In this document: positions 56,655 to 64,000 of the stretch, piece by piece | Layout of the letters: every line of letters begins with the position of its first letter | Numbering within the stretch: the stretch's first letter is position 1 | DNA from: Sphingomonadales bacterium | GTDB taxonomy: Bacteria > Pseudomonadota > Alphaproteobacteria > Sphingomonadales > Sphingomonadaceae | Direction of reading: 5' to 3' | NCBI GenBank assembly: GCA_016720115.1 | Contig: JADJXT010000001.1 | Span: 930,001 to 994,000, forward strand | Length of the DNA stretch: 64,000 bases | Made by a program: the position numbers and the translations under genes | Notes under the pieces: generated by a model | Database searches by the model: none | The model's input: the letters and a program-made list of their open reading frames with translations, nothing else | What the model was told of the DNA's origin: nothing

Positions 56655-58604
56655 TCAGGCGCCTTGCGGGCTCGCGCTGCCAACGCCCGCACGCTTGCCG
56701 CGCCCGGCCTTCGGAATGGCGTTGCCAACCGGCGGGATATTGGTCGGCACGGCGGTCTTGGTGCCGTCGCGTTCAAACTTGCCGGTTTCGAGCAACTGCT
56801 TGATTTCTTCGCCCGACAGCGTTTCAAATTCGAGCAATGCTTCGGCCAGCAGGTTCAGTTGCTTGCGATGCTTTTTCAGCAGCGCGGTGGCCTTGGCATA
56901 GCCACCTTCGACCAGCTTGCGGATTTCGGAGTCGATCTTTTTCGCTGTTTCGTCCGACATCGCCGAACGCTGGCTGTAGCCATAGCCCAGATAGCCATCC
57001 TGCTTTTCTTCATATTGCAGCGGGCCCATTGCGTCGGACATGCCCCATTGGGTCACCATGTCGCGCGCAAGGCCGGTGGCGTACTGGATATCGCCCGATG
57101 CGCCGCTGCTCACCTTGTCATAGCCGAAAACCAGTTCCTCGGCGACGCGGCCACCCATGCTGACCGCCAGATTGGCGTGCATCTTGTCGCGGTGATAACT
57201 GTAATTGTCGCGTTCGGGCAGGCGCATCACCATGCCGAGGGCACGACCGCGCGGGATGATGGTCGCCTTGTGGATCGGGTCCGATGCCGGTTCATGGATC
57301 GCGACGATAGCGTGACCGGCCTCGTGATAGGCGGTCATGCGCTTTTCGTCTTCGGTCATCACCATCGACTTGCGCTCGGTGCCCATCATCACCTTGTCCT
57401 TGGCGTCCTCAAACTCCTGCATGGCGACAAGACGCTTCGAGCGGCGCGCGGCGAGCAGCGCGGCCTCGTTGACCAGATTGGCCAAGTCTGCACCCGAAAA
57501 GCCCGGTGTGCCGCGCGCAATCACGCGCGGATCGACATCGGGGGCAAGCGGCACCTTTTTCATATGGACTTCGAGGATCTTCACGCGGCCCTCGATATCG
57601 GGGCGCGGCACGACAACCTGGCGATCGAAACGGCCGGGGCGCAGCAGCGCGGGATCGAGTACGTCGGGGCGGTTGGTCGCGGCGATGATGATGATACCTT
57701 CATTCGCCTCGAACCCGTCCATTTCGACCAGCAGCTGGTTCAGCGTCTGCTCGCGCTCGTCATTCTGGTTGCCAAGGCCTGCACCGCGGCTGCGGCCCAC
57801 GGCGTCGATTTCGTCGATGAAGACGATGCAGGGGGCGTTCTTCTTGGCCTGATCGAACATGTCGCGCACGCGGCTCGCGCCGACGCCGACGAACATTTCG
57901 ACAAAGTCCGAACCCGAAATGGTGAAGAAGGGTACGCCTGCCTCACCTGCAATCGCGCGCGCCAGCAAGGTCTTGCCCGTGCCCGGCGAACCGACGAGCA
58001 GTGCGCCCTTGGGGATTTTGCCACCAAGGCGGCTGAACTTGTGCGGGTCTTTCAGGAATTCTACGATTTCCTGCAACTCCTCGCGTGCCTCGTCGATGCC
58101 GGCGACATCGTCAAACGTCACCCGGCCATGCTTTTCGGTGAGCATCTTGGCCTTGGATTTGCCGAAGCCCATTGCGCCGCCCGCACCGCCGCCTTTCTGC
58201 ATCTGGCGCAGCACGAAAAAGGCAATGCCGAGGATGAGGAGGAAGGGCAGCGCCTGATAGAGCAGGATCAGCCACAGGCTCGGCTGTTCTTCGGGCTTGC
58301 CCTGAACATCGACACCCTTTTCGTCGAGCAGCTTGTACAGTTCGGTATCGCCCTGGATCGGGACGGTGACGATCTGTTCGCCGTTGGAAAGCTCACCTGT
58401 GATCCGGTCGGGCGAAATCGCGACCGATTTGACTTCGCCAGCCTCGATCTTGTCGCGGAAATTGGAATAGCTGATGCCGGTGGATGCAGCGGTGCCGCCG
58501 CCGCTGAAAATCGATACGACCAGCAGCAATGCCACCATGATCCCGGCCCAGATCATCAGGTTGCGGGCGAGGGGGTTGCCTTTGGGTTCCTGTTCGTCGT
58601 TCAT
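56655..58604 (-). CDS. ftsH: ATP-dependent zinc metalloprotease FtsH
   Basis: 649 residues. Two N-terminal membrane segments (about 14-36 and 105-130) flank a periplasmic domain. The AAA domain has Walker A GSPGTGKTLLARAI near 206, Walker B IVFIDEIDAVGR and the SRH; the zinc site HEAGH lies near 428. It degrades membrane and short-lived cytoplasmic proteins. The start at 58604 follows the usual MNDEQEPKGNPLARN opening; a longer in-frame reading is not conserved in character. It is last in the rodZ-like/ybgF/tilS/ftsH run, 102 bases after tilS, which leaves room for its own promoter. Confidence 0.96.
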   Translation of the reverse strand: MNDEQEPKGNPLARNLMIWAGIMVALLLVVSIFSGGGTAASTGISYSNFRDKIEAGEVKSVAISPDRITGELSNGEQIVTVPIQGDTELYKLLDEKGVDVQGKPEEQPSLWLILLYQALPFLLILGIAFFVLRQMQKGGGAGGAMGFGKSKAKMLTEKHGRVTFDDVAGIDEAREELQEIVEFLKDPHKFSRLGGKIPKGALLVGSPGTGKTLLARAIAGEAGVPFFTISGSDFVEMFVGVGASRVRDMFDQAKKNAPCIVFIDEIDAVGRSRGAGLGNQNDEREQTLNQLLVEMDGFEANEGIIIIAATNRPDVLDPALLRPGRFDRQVVVPRPDIEGRVKILEVHMKKVPLAPDVDPRVIARGTPGFSGADLANLVNEAALLAARRSKRLVAMQEFEDAKDKVMMGTERKSMVMTEDEKRMTAYHEAGHAIVAIHEPASDPIHKATIIPRGRALGMVMRLPERDNYSYHRDKMHANLAVSMGGRVAEELVFGYDKVSSGASGDIQYATGLARDMVTQWGMSDAMGPLQYEEKQDGYLGYGYSQRSAMSDETAKKIDSEIRKLVEGGYAKATALLKKHRKQLNLLAEALLEFETLSGEEIKQLLETGKFERDGTKTAVPTNIPPVGNAIPKAGRGKRAGVGSASPQGA

Positions 58605-58706
58605 CTTTGTCTTCCGATAACACGCATCATGCCTACTTAATGTAGGTTGCAAAAGGTGAATGGCAATATAACCCTTGGGCTGAAACGTGCGAAAATTCCG
58701 ATTTCT

Positions 58707-59675
58707 CTAATGGTTTCCACCCCGGCGCGGCGCGGGTTCGATCCTCCACAGCGTTCCGCCGGTGCACAGCAGGTCGCCGATGGTCAGCCTGCCTCCGGTT
58801 TTCAGCGTTTCAAGCGCCCGATCGATGGTGTCGCCACGCGGCGCAATGGCCGCATCCTGGCTTTGCAGCGCACGGATCAAAAGGCGGCGGACGATTTCGG
58901 GCGGCAGCCCCGCCGTATCAAGCGTCGTCGCGCGGTTTTCGGCGACCGCGACCCGCTCTGGCTCCAGCTTCGCCGTCATCCATTCGAGCGCTTCATGCGC
59001 TTCGCGCAACGCAGAGACGGTGCGGGCAACGCGCGGCGCATCGAGCAGAACAGGCGCGGATTTCAGCCACTCGCGAATTTGCACCCGGTCAAAATCCGGA
59101 TTGGCGTTGCTGGGATCCTCGCAGGGAACGACATGGTGCGCGTCGCAAACGGCAACCAGTTCGGCCTTGGTGAAACCCAGCAACGGGCGGATGACGCGTC
59201 CGTTGCTTTCGCGGATCGCCGACAGCCCGGCTATCCCGCTTCCGCGCGCGATCCGCATCAGCAAGGTTTCAAGCTGATCGTCGGCATGGTGTGCGGTGGC
59301 GATCCAGCGCAGGCCGTGCGCATCCGCCCAGTCGTTCAACAGCCGGTAGCGGGCATCGCGGGCGGCGGATTGGAGATTGCCGGTAATCGGCGCATCCGGC
59401 CTCAGCGTTGTATGCGGAATTTTCCGTTCGGCGCATAATCTTGCGACATGGGCGGCCTCGGCCGCGGCTTCGGGGCGCAGGCCATGATCGACGGTGGCAA
59501 CGCTGATGGCTTTCGGAAAAGCACTATATGCCAATAGCATAAGGGCAAGGCTGTCCGGCCCCCCGGATACTGCCAAGCCGATTTGTGGCAAATCCGACAT
59601 TGCCGGATTGCTGCCGGTCAGACGGCATAGCGAATCGGCAAACATAGCTCCGATGTCTCTGAATGATCGGGTCAT
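58707..59675 (-). CDS. tilS: tRNA(Ile)-lysidine synthetase
   Basis: 322 residues. The PP-loop GLAVSGGPDSLAL near residue 33-45 binds ATP, and VDHGLRPEA and TAHHADDQLETLLMR follow as family markers. It attaches lysine to C34 of the tRNA(Ile) with CAU anticodon, allowing AUA decoding. The C-terminal domain is short, as in alphaproteobacteria. It lies between ybgF and ftsH in the usual alphaproteobacterial order. Assignment is firm; the start could instead be a few codons downstream. Confidence 0.94.
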   Translation of the reverse strand: MTRSFRDIGAMFADSLCRLTGSNPAMSDLPQIGLAVSGGPDSLALMLLAYSAFPKAISVATVDHGLRPEAAAEAAHVARLCAERKIPHTTLRPDAPITGNLQSAARDARYRLLNDWADAHGLRWIATAHHADDQLETLLMRIARGSGIAGLSAIRESNGRVIRPLLGFTKAELVAVCDAHHVVPCEDPSNANPDFDRVQIREWLKSAPVLLDAPRVARTVSALREAHEALEWMTAKLEPERVAVAENRATTLDTAGLPPEIVRRLLIRALQSQDAAIAPRGDTIDRALETLKTGGRLTIGDLLCTGGTLWRIEPAPRRGGNH

Positions 59676-59716
59676 CCGCCAAGCCTTAAGCCTGCGATTG
59701 TAGATTGCCTACCGGC

Positions 59717-60631
59717 TTATTTGCACTTCGCCTTCTTGCGCCCATCCGCCAATCGCGATGCCAGACGCCCGCCAGCTTCTGCAGGATAGGCGCTCGCCAA
59801 CTGGCCAAAGGCTTCGCAAGCTTCGGGCGCCTTGCCCAGATCGGTCAGGGCATCACCTAGAAAATACAGGCTTTCCGGGGCGCGTTCGCCCTTCGGATCG
59901 TTTTTGTAATTGTCGTAAAAAATCTTCACCGCAGTCGCCGGTTTTCCGTCATCGAGCCAAGAGCGACCGAGCAGGTTGCGGGCAAAGCTGGCGCGTTTGT
60001 GTTTCGGGTGTTTGCCTACCACATCCTGCAATTGAACTTGTGCTTCCGGATAGAATTTCGCTTCCCACAGGCGGAAGCCATAGGAATAGCCATCTTCAAA
60101 CGTATCGCCAGTCGACGGCCGCTCAATTGCCGCAACGGCAGAGGTTCGGGCGGCAGTCGGCTTGGCAGGTGTCGTCGTTTTTACAGGCGTTGTTGCTTTC
60201 GGTGCGGCGCTGGTTTTTACCGGTGCAGTCGCGACTTTTGTATCGGTTTCAGGTGCAACCGCGACAGCAGTTTGTGACTTGATCTGACCTTCCAGCGTTT
60301 TCAGCCGTTCGTCCATCGCTTTCATTCCGGCGCTCTGCGTTTCGACCTGTCCGGTCAGCGTTGCCAATTGCGTTTCCAGCGCGTCAACGCGCCCGATCAG
60401 ATCGGATACCGCGCTGGATGATGGCGTGCCCGTTGCGGCAGGCTTGGTGCCATCGGGCTGGATTTCCGGTTCGAAAAACTTGCCCGCTCCATCCGGAAAG
60501 ACCTTGCGCTGGACAGCCTTCATTTCCTTTTCCAGCTTGGCAACGCGACCTTCGACATTCACATCCTGCGCCTCGGCGGCGGGCGTGGCGGCCACAATCA
60601 GCCCTGCGGTAAGGAAATATCCGAACTTCAT
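59717..60631 (-). CDS. ybgF: Tol-Pal system coordinator CpoB/YbgF
   Basis: 304 residues. A signal peptide (FGYFLTAGLIVAATPAAEAQ) is followed by a coiled-coil region (VEGRVAKLEKEMKAVQRK and later IGRVDALETQLATLTGQVE). Then a Thr/Pro/Ala-rich linker with repeats of the TTPVKT type leads into a C-terminal TPR region starting FEDGYSYGFRLWEAKFYPEA. This is YbgF, which links Tol-Pal constriction with peptidoglycan synthesis. tol and pal themselves are not adjacent here. The start at 60631 is chosen because it gives the proper signal peptide. Confidence 0.9.
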   Translation of the reverse strand: MKFGYFLTAGLIVAATPAAEAQDVNVEGRVAKLEKEMKAVQRKVFPDGAGKFFEPEIQPDGTKPAATGTPSSSAVSDLIGRVDALETQLATLTGQVETQSAGMKAMDERLKTLEGQIKSQTAVAVAPETDTKVATAPVKTSAAPKATTPVKTTTPAKPTAARTSAVAAIERPSTGDTFEDGYSYGFRLWEAKFYPEAQVQLQDVVGKHPKHKRASFARNLLGRSWLDDGKPATAVKIFYDNYKNDPKGERAPESLYFLGDALTDLGKAPEACEAFGQLASAYPAEAGGRLASRLADGRKKAKCK

Positions 60632-60782
60632 CACAGCCCTCCCGGCCAACAAGCTGGATTCAGGTCGCTTTTCACGCTCTGATCCCGATCAGTTCACTAT
60701 AACTTAGGTGGAATCACGAATAAAGGCTCACCCGCGCAAATCGGCGGCGCAGTGGTAAAATCTTGTGGATTGCGCCAAATGC

Positions 60783-61658
60783 CTATCGCGGCGGCGTCGC
60801 TGAAGCGGATGCCTGCCCGGTCGTCGCAGCGCTGCCAGCCGTTGCAGCAGGAGCTTTCGATTTTCGGGCCAGCAAGGCGCGGGCGCTTACGCCGACATCG
60901 GCAATCGATCGCTCGCCTGTCCCCAGCGCCGGTACGGGTTTGCCGCCGATGGTGACATCAAGAACCTGTGGCCTGCCCGTAACAATCATCGGATTGTTGG
61001 CGTTTGCAGGGACGGTGTACCGGTCGCCCGGCTTCATTTCGTTTTCGTACAGACGCGTGTTTTCCGCATCGTAGATTTTGATCCAGACCGCTTCCCGGGC
61101 GGTAAGGACGACTTCCCCTGCCGGATCGATCTGGCTGGCCGCCTTGCCCGGTTCGGTTTGATCCTTGATCGCAGCTTCTGCCACTGGCTTGGTCACTTCG
61201 CTTTCCGCAACCGGAGACAGCGCGTAGCTGCGCCATATGAAATAGGCGGCGACAAGCGCGATGGCCAATGCAGCCGCACTCCACGCCAGCCAGCGCGGCG
61301 GCACTCGTGCGGGATCTGCAGGCTCATAGGCCGGGAGGCGGGCGACAACACCCTGATAGCCGCCCTGCGCTAGCTCTTCACGCATTTCGGCGGTGATGGC
61401 GGCATCATCCAGCCCAAGTGCCTTGGCATAGGATCGGGTGAAGCCGATTGTATATGTGGAGCCAGGCAAAGCTGAATAGTCCGATGTCTCGATCGCTTCG
61501 AGATGCCTGATCGGCACGCGCGTCCGGTTTGCGATTTCGTTCAGTGACAATCCTTCAGCCTCGCGTAGAGAGCGAAGTTTGGCGCCGACGCTTTCAAACC
61601 CGGGCTGTTCCGTTGCCGGTTCCGGATCGTTTGCTTGTACCTGTTCGCGATTGTCCAC
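60783..61658 (-). CDS. RodZ-like helix-turn-helix membrane protein (DUF4115)
   Basis: 291 residues. An Xre-type helix-turn-helix (VGAKLRSLREAEGLSLNEIANRTRVPIRHLEAIE) at about 24-58 is followed by PGSTYTIGFTRSYAKALGLD, one membrane segment (WLAWSAAALAIALVAAYFIW) near 130 and a periplasmic DUF4115 domain with REAVWIKIYDAENTRLYE. RodZ ties MreB filaments to the wall machinery; here the protein could alternatively act as a membrane-bound regulator. It lies 151 bases upstream of ybgF and 108 bases downstream of ptsP. Confidence 0.88.
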   Translation of the reverse strand: MDNREQVQANDPEPATEQPGFESVGAKLRSLREAEGLSLNEIANRTRVPIRHLEAIETSDYSALPGSTYTIGFTRSYAKALGLDDAAITAEMREELAQGGYQGVVARLPAYEPADPARVPPRWLAWSAAALAIALVAAYFIWRSYALSPVAESEVTKPVAEAAIKDQTEPGKAASQIDPAGEVVLTAREAVWIKIYDAENTRLYENEMKPGDRYTVPANANNPMIVTGRPQVLDVTIGGKPVPALGTGERSIADVGVSARALLARKSKAPAATAGSAATTGQASASATPPR

Positions 61659-61766
61659 CTAATCGCACTCCAATGACCCGAAGATTCCGCCTCTGACGTG
61701 CGGCTGCGCGACAATGACGCCGCTATGTCGAAAGTCAATGTTTAAAAGGTCGAAACGCTTGGTGAC

Positions 61767-64000
61767 TTACGATATTTCAACGCCTTGGGTTTGCGCCCAG
61801 TCGGTCAGCCGTGCGCGGATCATGCCCGACGGAGACGACAAAATTGCGGCCATTTCGTCCCTGATAGCCTCCGCATTAAGCGAGCGCACCATCGCCTTGA
61901 TTGCGCCAACTGCTGCAGGGGTGATCGAGAGCCGTTTCAGGCCAATGCCGATAAGGGCCATCGCCTCCAATGTCCTGCCGCCCATTTCGCCGCAAACGGT
62001 AAGGTCGACTTCGTGCTGATCGCAGGCAACGACCACCCGCCGGATGAAACGCAGGATCGCCGGGCTCAGCCAGTCATAACGCTCGGCAAGTCGCGGGTCC
62101 GCACGATCCGCCGCAAACAGGAACTGGGTCAGATCGTTGGTGCCGATCGACAGGAAATCGATCTTTGGGAGCAGCACGTCGAGCATCTCTGCAAGCGCCG
62201 GTACTTCCAGCATCGCCCCATAGCGTATCCGCGAAGGCAGCAATTTCTTCCTCGCGGCCAGATATTCGAGTTGTGCTTCGAAAACCTGTCTGGCCTCGTC
62301 AAATTCCCAGGGCTCGGAAACCATCGGGAACATGACGTTGAGGTTCCGGCCTGCCGCAGCTTCCAAAAGCGCCCGGGCCTGAGCCTTCATCAGCCCTTCC
62401 TGATCGAGCGCAAGCCGCAACGCGCGCCAGCCCATTGCCGGGTTCTCTTCTTCTTCGGAGACATGTTTGAGGTAGGGCAGCGCCTTGTCGCCGCCGACAT
62501 CGATCGTGCGAAACACGACAGGCTTGTCTCCCGCCGCGTCGAGCACTTCGCGATAAAAGCGCTGCTGCCTCTCCCGTTGCGGCAGGGTAGCCGAAATCAG
62601 GAACTGGAACTCGGTGCGAAACAGACCGATACCTTCGGCACCGGACAGGCCGATGGCGAGTGCATCGTCGCGAAGGCCGGCATTGATCAGCAATGCCACC
62701 TTTTGGCCATCCCTTGTGACTGACGGCTCGTCGCGCAGCGCGGCGTAGCGTGCCTTTTTCTTCTGCCGATCCGCCAGATCGCTGGAAAACGCCCCCTGCA
62801 CCGCTGGCGACGGGCGGACAATGACGTTTTTGTCGTCGACATTGAGCAACAGCATATCGCCATCGCGTATCGTCTGGCGCACGCCGTTGACACGGCCGAG
62901 CACGGGAACGCCCATGGCGCGTGCGACAATGGTGACATGTGCAGTCAGCGATCCTTCTTCGAGGACAACGCCGCGCAGGCGGCGCTTGTCATATTCAAGC
63001 AGCTCTGCCGGGCCGAGATTGCGCGCGACAAGGATCGAATCCTGTTTGAGCCCCAACTGCGCCGCAGTACCCATCTGGCCGGAAACAATGCGCAGCAACC
63101 GGTTCGACAAATCCTCAAGGTCGTGCATGCGATCGGCGAGCAGCGGATCGTCGATCTGGCGCATCCGCATACGTGTGCGTTGCTGTACGCGCTCAATGGC
63201 TGCCTCGGCGGTAAGGCCGCTGTCGATAGCCTCGTTGATGCGCCGTGACCAGCCTTCGTCATAGGCGAACATCTTGTAGGTATCGAGTATCTCTTCATGT
63301 TCGCCACCGGCGCCGAATTCCGCCATATTGGCCATGCGATCGATCTGTTCGCGCATCTTGTCGAATGCGGAATAAACACGCGCGCGTTCGGCCTCGGTAT
63401 CTTCGGCGACCGTATGTTCGATGCGGACATTGGGCTGGTGGAAAATGGCAACGCCTGCAGCCGCGCCGGATACCAGCGGCAGGCCATTGAGTACGATGGT
63501 ACCTGTCTGGCCGCTGCCGATCGTGCCCGCCTCGTCGATCAACCCGGCATTGGCTATCAGTTCGGACAATACCATTGCCGTGGTCTGCAACGCTTCAATC
63601 TCGATTTCGGCATATTTGCGCGGATCGGCGTGCTGGACCGCGAGCACACCGACGGCCCTTTCCGACCGGACGATAGGTACGCCAGCGAAGCTGTGGAAAC
63701 GTTCTTCACCCGTCTCCGGCATGTAGCGGAACGCGGGGTGCGCGGCAGCCTCATCAAGGTTCAGTGTTTCGACATTGTCGGCGATGGTTCCGACAAGGCC
63801 TTCGCCAAAGGCAAGTTTCGTGACATGAACAGCATCCTGGTTCAGGCCGCGCGTTGCAAACAGTTCGAGCACGCCATCGCGTAAAAGGTAGATCGAGCAC
63901 ACTTCGCTCGTCAGCGCTTCACCGATAATATTGACGACCTGATTGAGTTTTGCCTGCGCATGATTGCCCGAGGCCATCACTTCGTGCAGGCCGGTCAAAA
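61767..64000 (-). CDS. ptsP: Phosphoenolpyruvate-protein phosphotransferase EI-Ntr (5' end outside window)
   Basis: At least 743 residues are visible; the start codon probably lies beyond position 64000, since the reading begins inside TGLHEVMAS, which in relatives is preceded by a few residues. An N-terminal GAF domain (about 1-160) is followed by the PEP-utilising enzyme I domains. The active-site His is in LTAHVTIVARAMGVPV near residue 355, and the PEP/Mg2+ site includes GLFRTEFQFL and SIGTNDLTQFL. It starts the nitrogen PTS, passing phosphate to NPr and then EIIA-Ntr. Downstream on the same strand is the rodZ-like gene. Confidence 0.95.
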   Translation of the reverse strand, partial: LTGLHEVMASGNHAQAKLNQVVNIIGEALTSEVCSIYLLRDGVLELFATRGLNQDAVHVTKLAFGEGLVGTIADNVETLNLDEAAAHPAFRYMPETGEERFHSFAGVPIVRSERAVGVLAVQHADPRKYAEIEIEALQTTAMVLSELIANAGLIDEAGTIGSGQTGTIVLNGLPLVSGAAAGVAIFHQPNVRIEHTVAEDTEAERARVYSAFDKMREQIDRMANMAEFGAGGEHEEILDTYKMFAYDEGWSRRINEAIDSGLTAEAAIERVQQRTRMRMRQIDDPLLADRMHDLEDLSNRLLRIVSGQMGTAAQLGLKQDSILVARNLGPAELLEYDKRRLRGVVLEEGSLTAHVTIVARAMGVPVLGRVNGVRQTIRDGDMLLLNVDDKNVIVRPSPAVQGAFSSDLADRQKKKARYAALRDEPSVTRDGQKVALLINAGLRDDALAIGLSGAEGIGLFRTEFQFLISATLPQRERQQRFYREVLDAAGDKPVVFRTIDVGGDKALPYLKHVSEEEENPAMGWRALRLALDQEGLMKAQARALLEAAAGRNLNVMFPMVSEPWEFDEARQVFEAQLEYLAARKKLLPSRIRYGAMLEVPALAEMLDVLLPKIDFLSIGTNDLTQFLFAADRADPRLAERYDWLSPAILRFIRRVVVACDQHEVDLTVCGEMGGRTLEAMALIGIGLKRLSITPAAVGAIKAMVRSLNAEAIRDEMAAILSSPSGMIRARLTDWAQTQGVEIS

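Noticed and set aside
1..64000. CRISPR arrays, prophage, insertion sequences, rRNA or tRNA genes.
   Set aside because: No regularly spaced direct repeats, transposase or integrase genes, phage structural genes or RNA signatures were seen on either strand by reading; the repeats present are palindromic intergenic elements.

Overview
The window is a contiguous piece of chromosome from a GC-rich alphaproteobacterium, most likely a member of the Sphingomonadales (Sphingopyxis/Sphingorhabdus-like). This rests on gene content and order (the rodZ-like/ybgF/tilS/ftsH run, prmC followed by a DUF4167 gene, tandem DUF4139 proteins, a DUF2236/MpaB oxygenase, a DUF455 ferritin-like protein) and on dispersed intergenic palindromes of the kind common in sphingomonads. 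I see no rRNA, tRNA, CRISPR array, insertion sequence or prophage. About 68 protein genes are supported. The first (DEAD-box helicase) and the last (ptsP) run off the window.

Layout. 1-9.7 kb: helicase, AlaC-type aminotransferase, a thioesterase/HCCA-isomerase-like/crotonase operon, a long-chain acyl-CoA dehydrogenase plus thioesterase operon, a spinster-like MFS carrier, a low-molecular-weight phosphatase and a Bax-inhibitor-1 protein. 9.8-16.9 kb: envelope and hypothetical proteins, two tandem DUF4139 proteins (one with a TonB-box-like insertion), DUF4167, prmC and a translationally coupled DUF2282/bufferin-like lipoprotein. 16.9-25.8 kb: housekeeping genes tgt, glnE, bcp, erpA and xth, with a TSUP exporter, a DUF455 protein, an M23 peptidase and a PaaI thioesterase that has an apparent frameshift. 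25.8-34.6 kb: a serine hydrolase, a DUF2236 protein, a soluble PQQ-type sugar dehydrogenase, a GST, a bacterial CDC48-type ATPase, an orphan LysR regulator and a PilZ protein. 34.6-35.4 kb is an 800-base stretch without a convincing gene, rich in hairpins.

35.4-50.8 kb is a CoA-thioester catabolic island. A leftward arm has two adjacent acyl-CoA dehydrogenases (one with and one without the usual catalytic Glu), an SDR and a serine hydrolase. A rightward arm has an SDR, a GPH-type symporter, an ACAD10/11-like dehydrogenase, a zinc alcohol dehydrogenase, an APH-fold kinase, two SDRs, a second serine hydrolase and a FadJ-like hydratase/dehydrogenase. I infer uptake and beta-oxidation-type breakdown of a hydroxylated or ring-bearing carboxylic acid, possibly through a phosphorylated 4-hydroxyacyl-CoA. 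The 16-mer TTTACGCAAGCGTCAA occurs at nearly the same distance upstream of the first dehydrogenase of this island and of the dehydrogenase at 6.5 kb, suggesting one regulon.

50.9-64 kb returns to ordinary content: a CHAP protein, an MFS carrier with an ABM-fold protein, a phospholipid-methyltransferase-like protein convergent with a cardiolipin-synthase-like protein, rpoZ with a clear promoter, a DUF3800 protein, and a leftward run of ptsP, a rodZ-like gene, ybgF, tilS and ftsH. At least six families of palindromic intergenic repeat sit mostly just downstream of genes; one also supplies the apparent ribosome-binding site of glnE.
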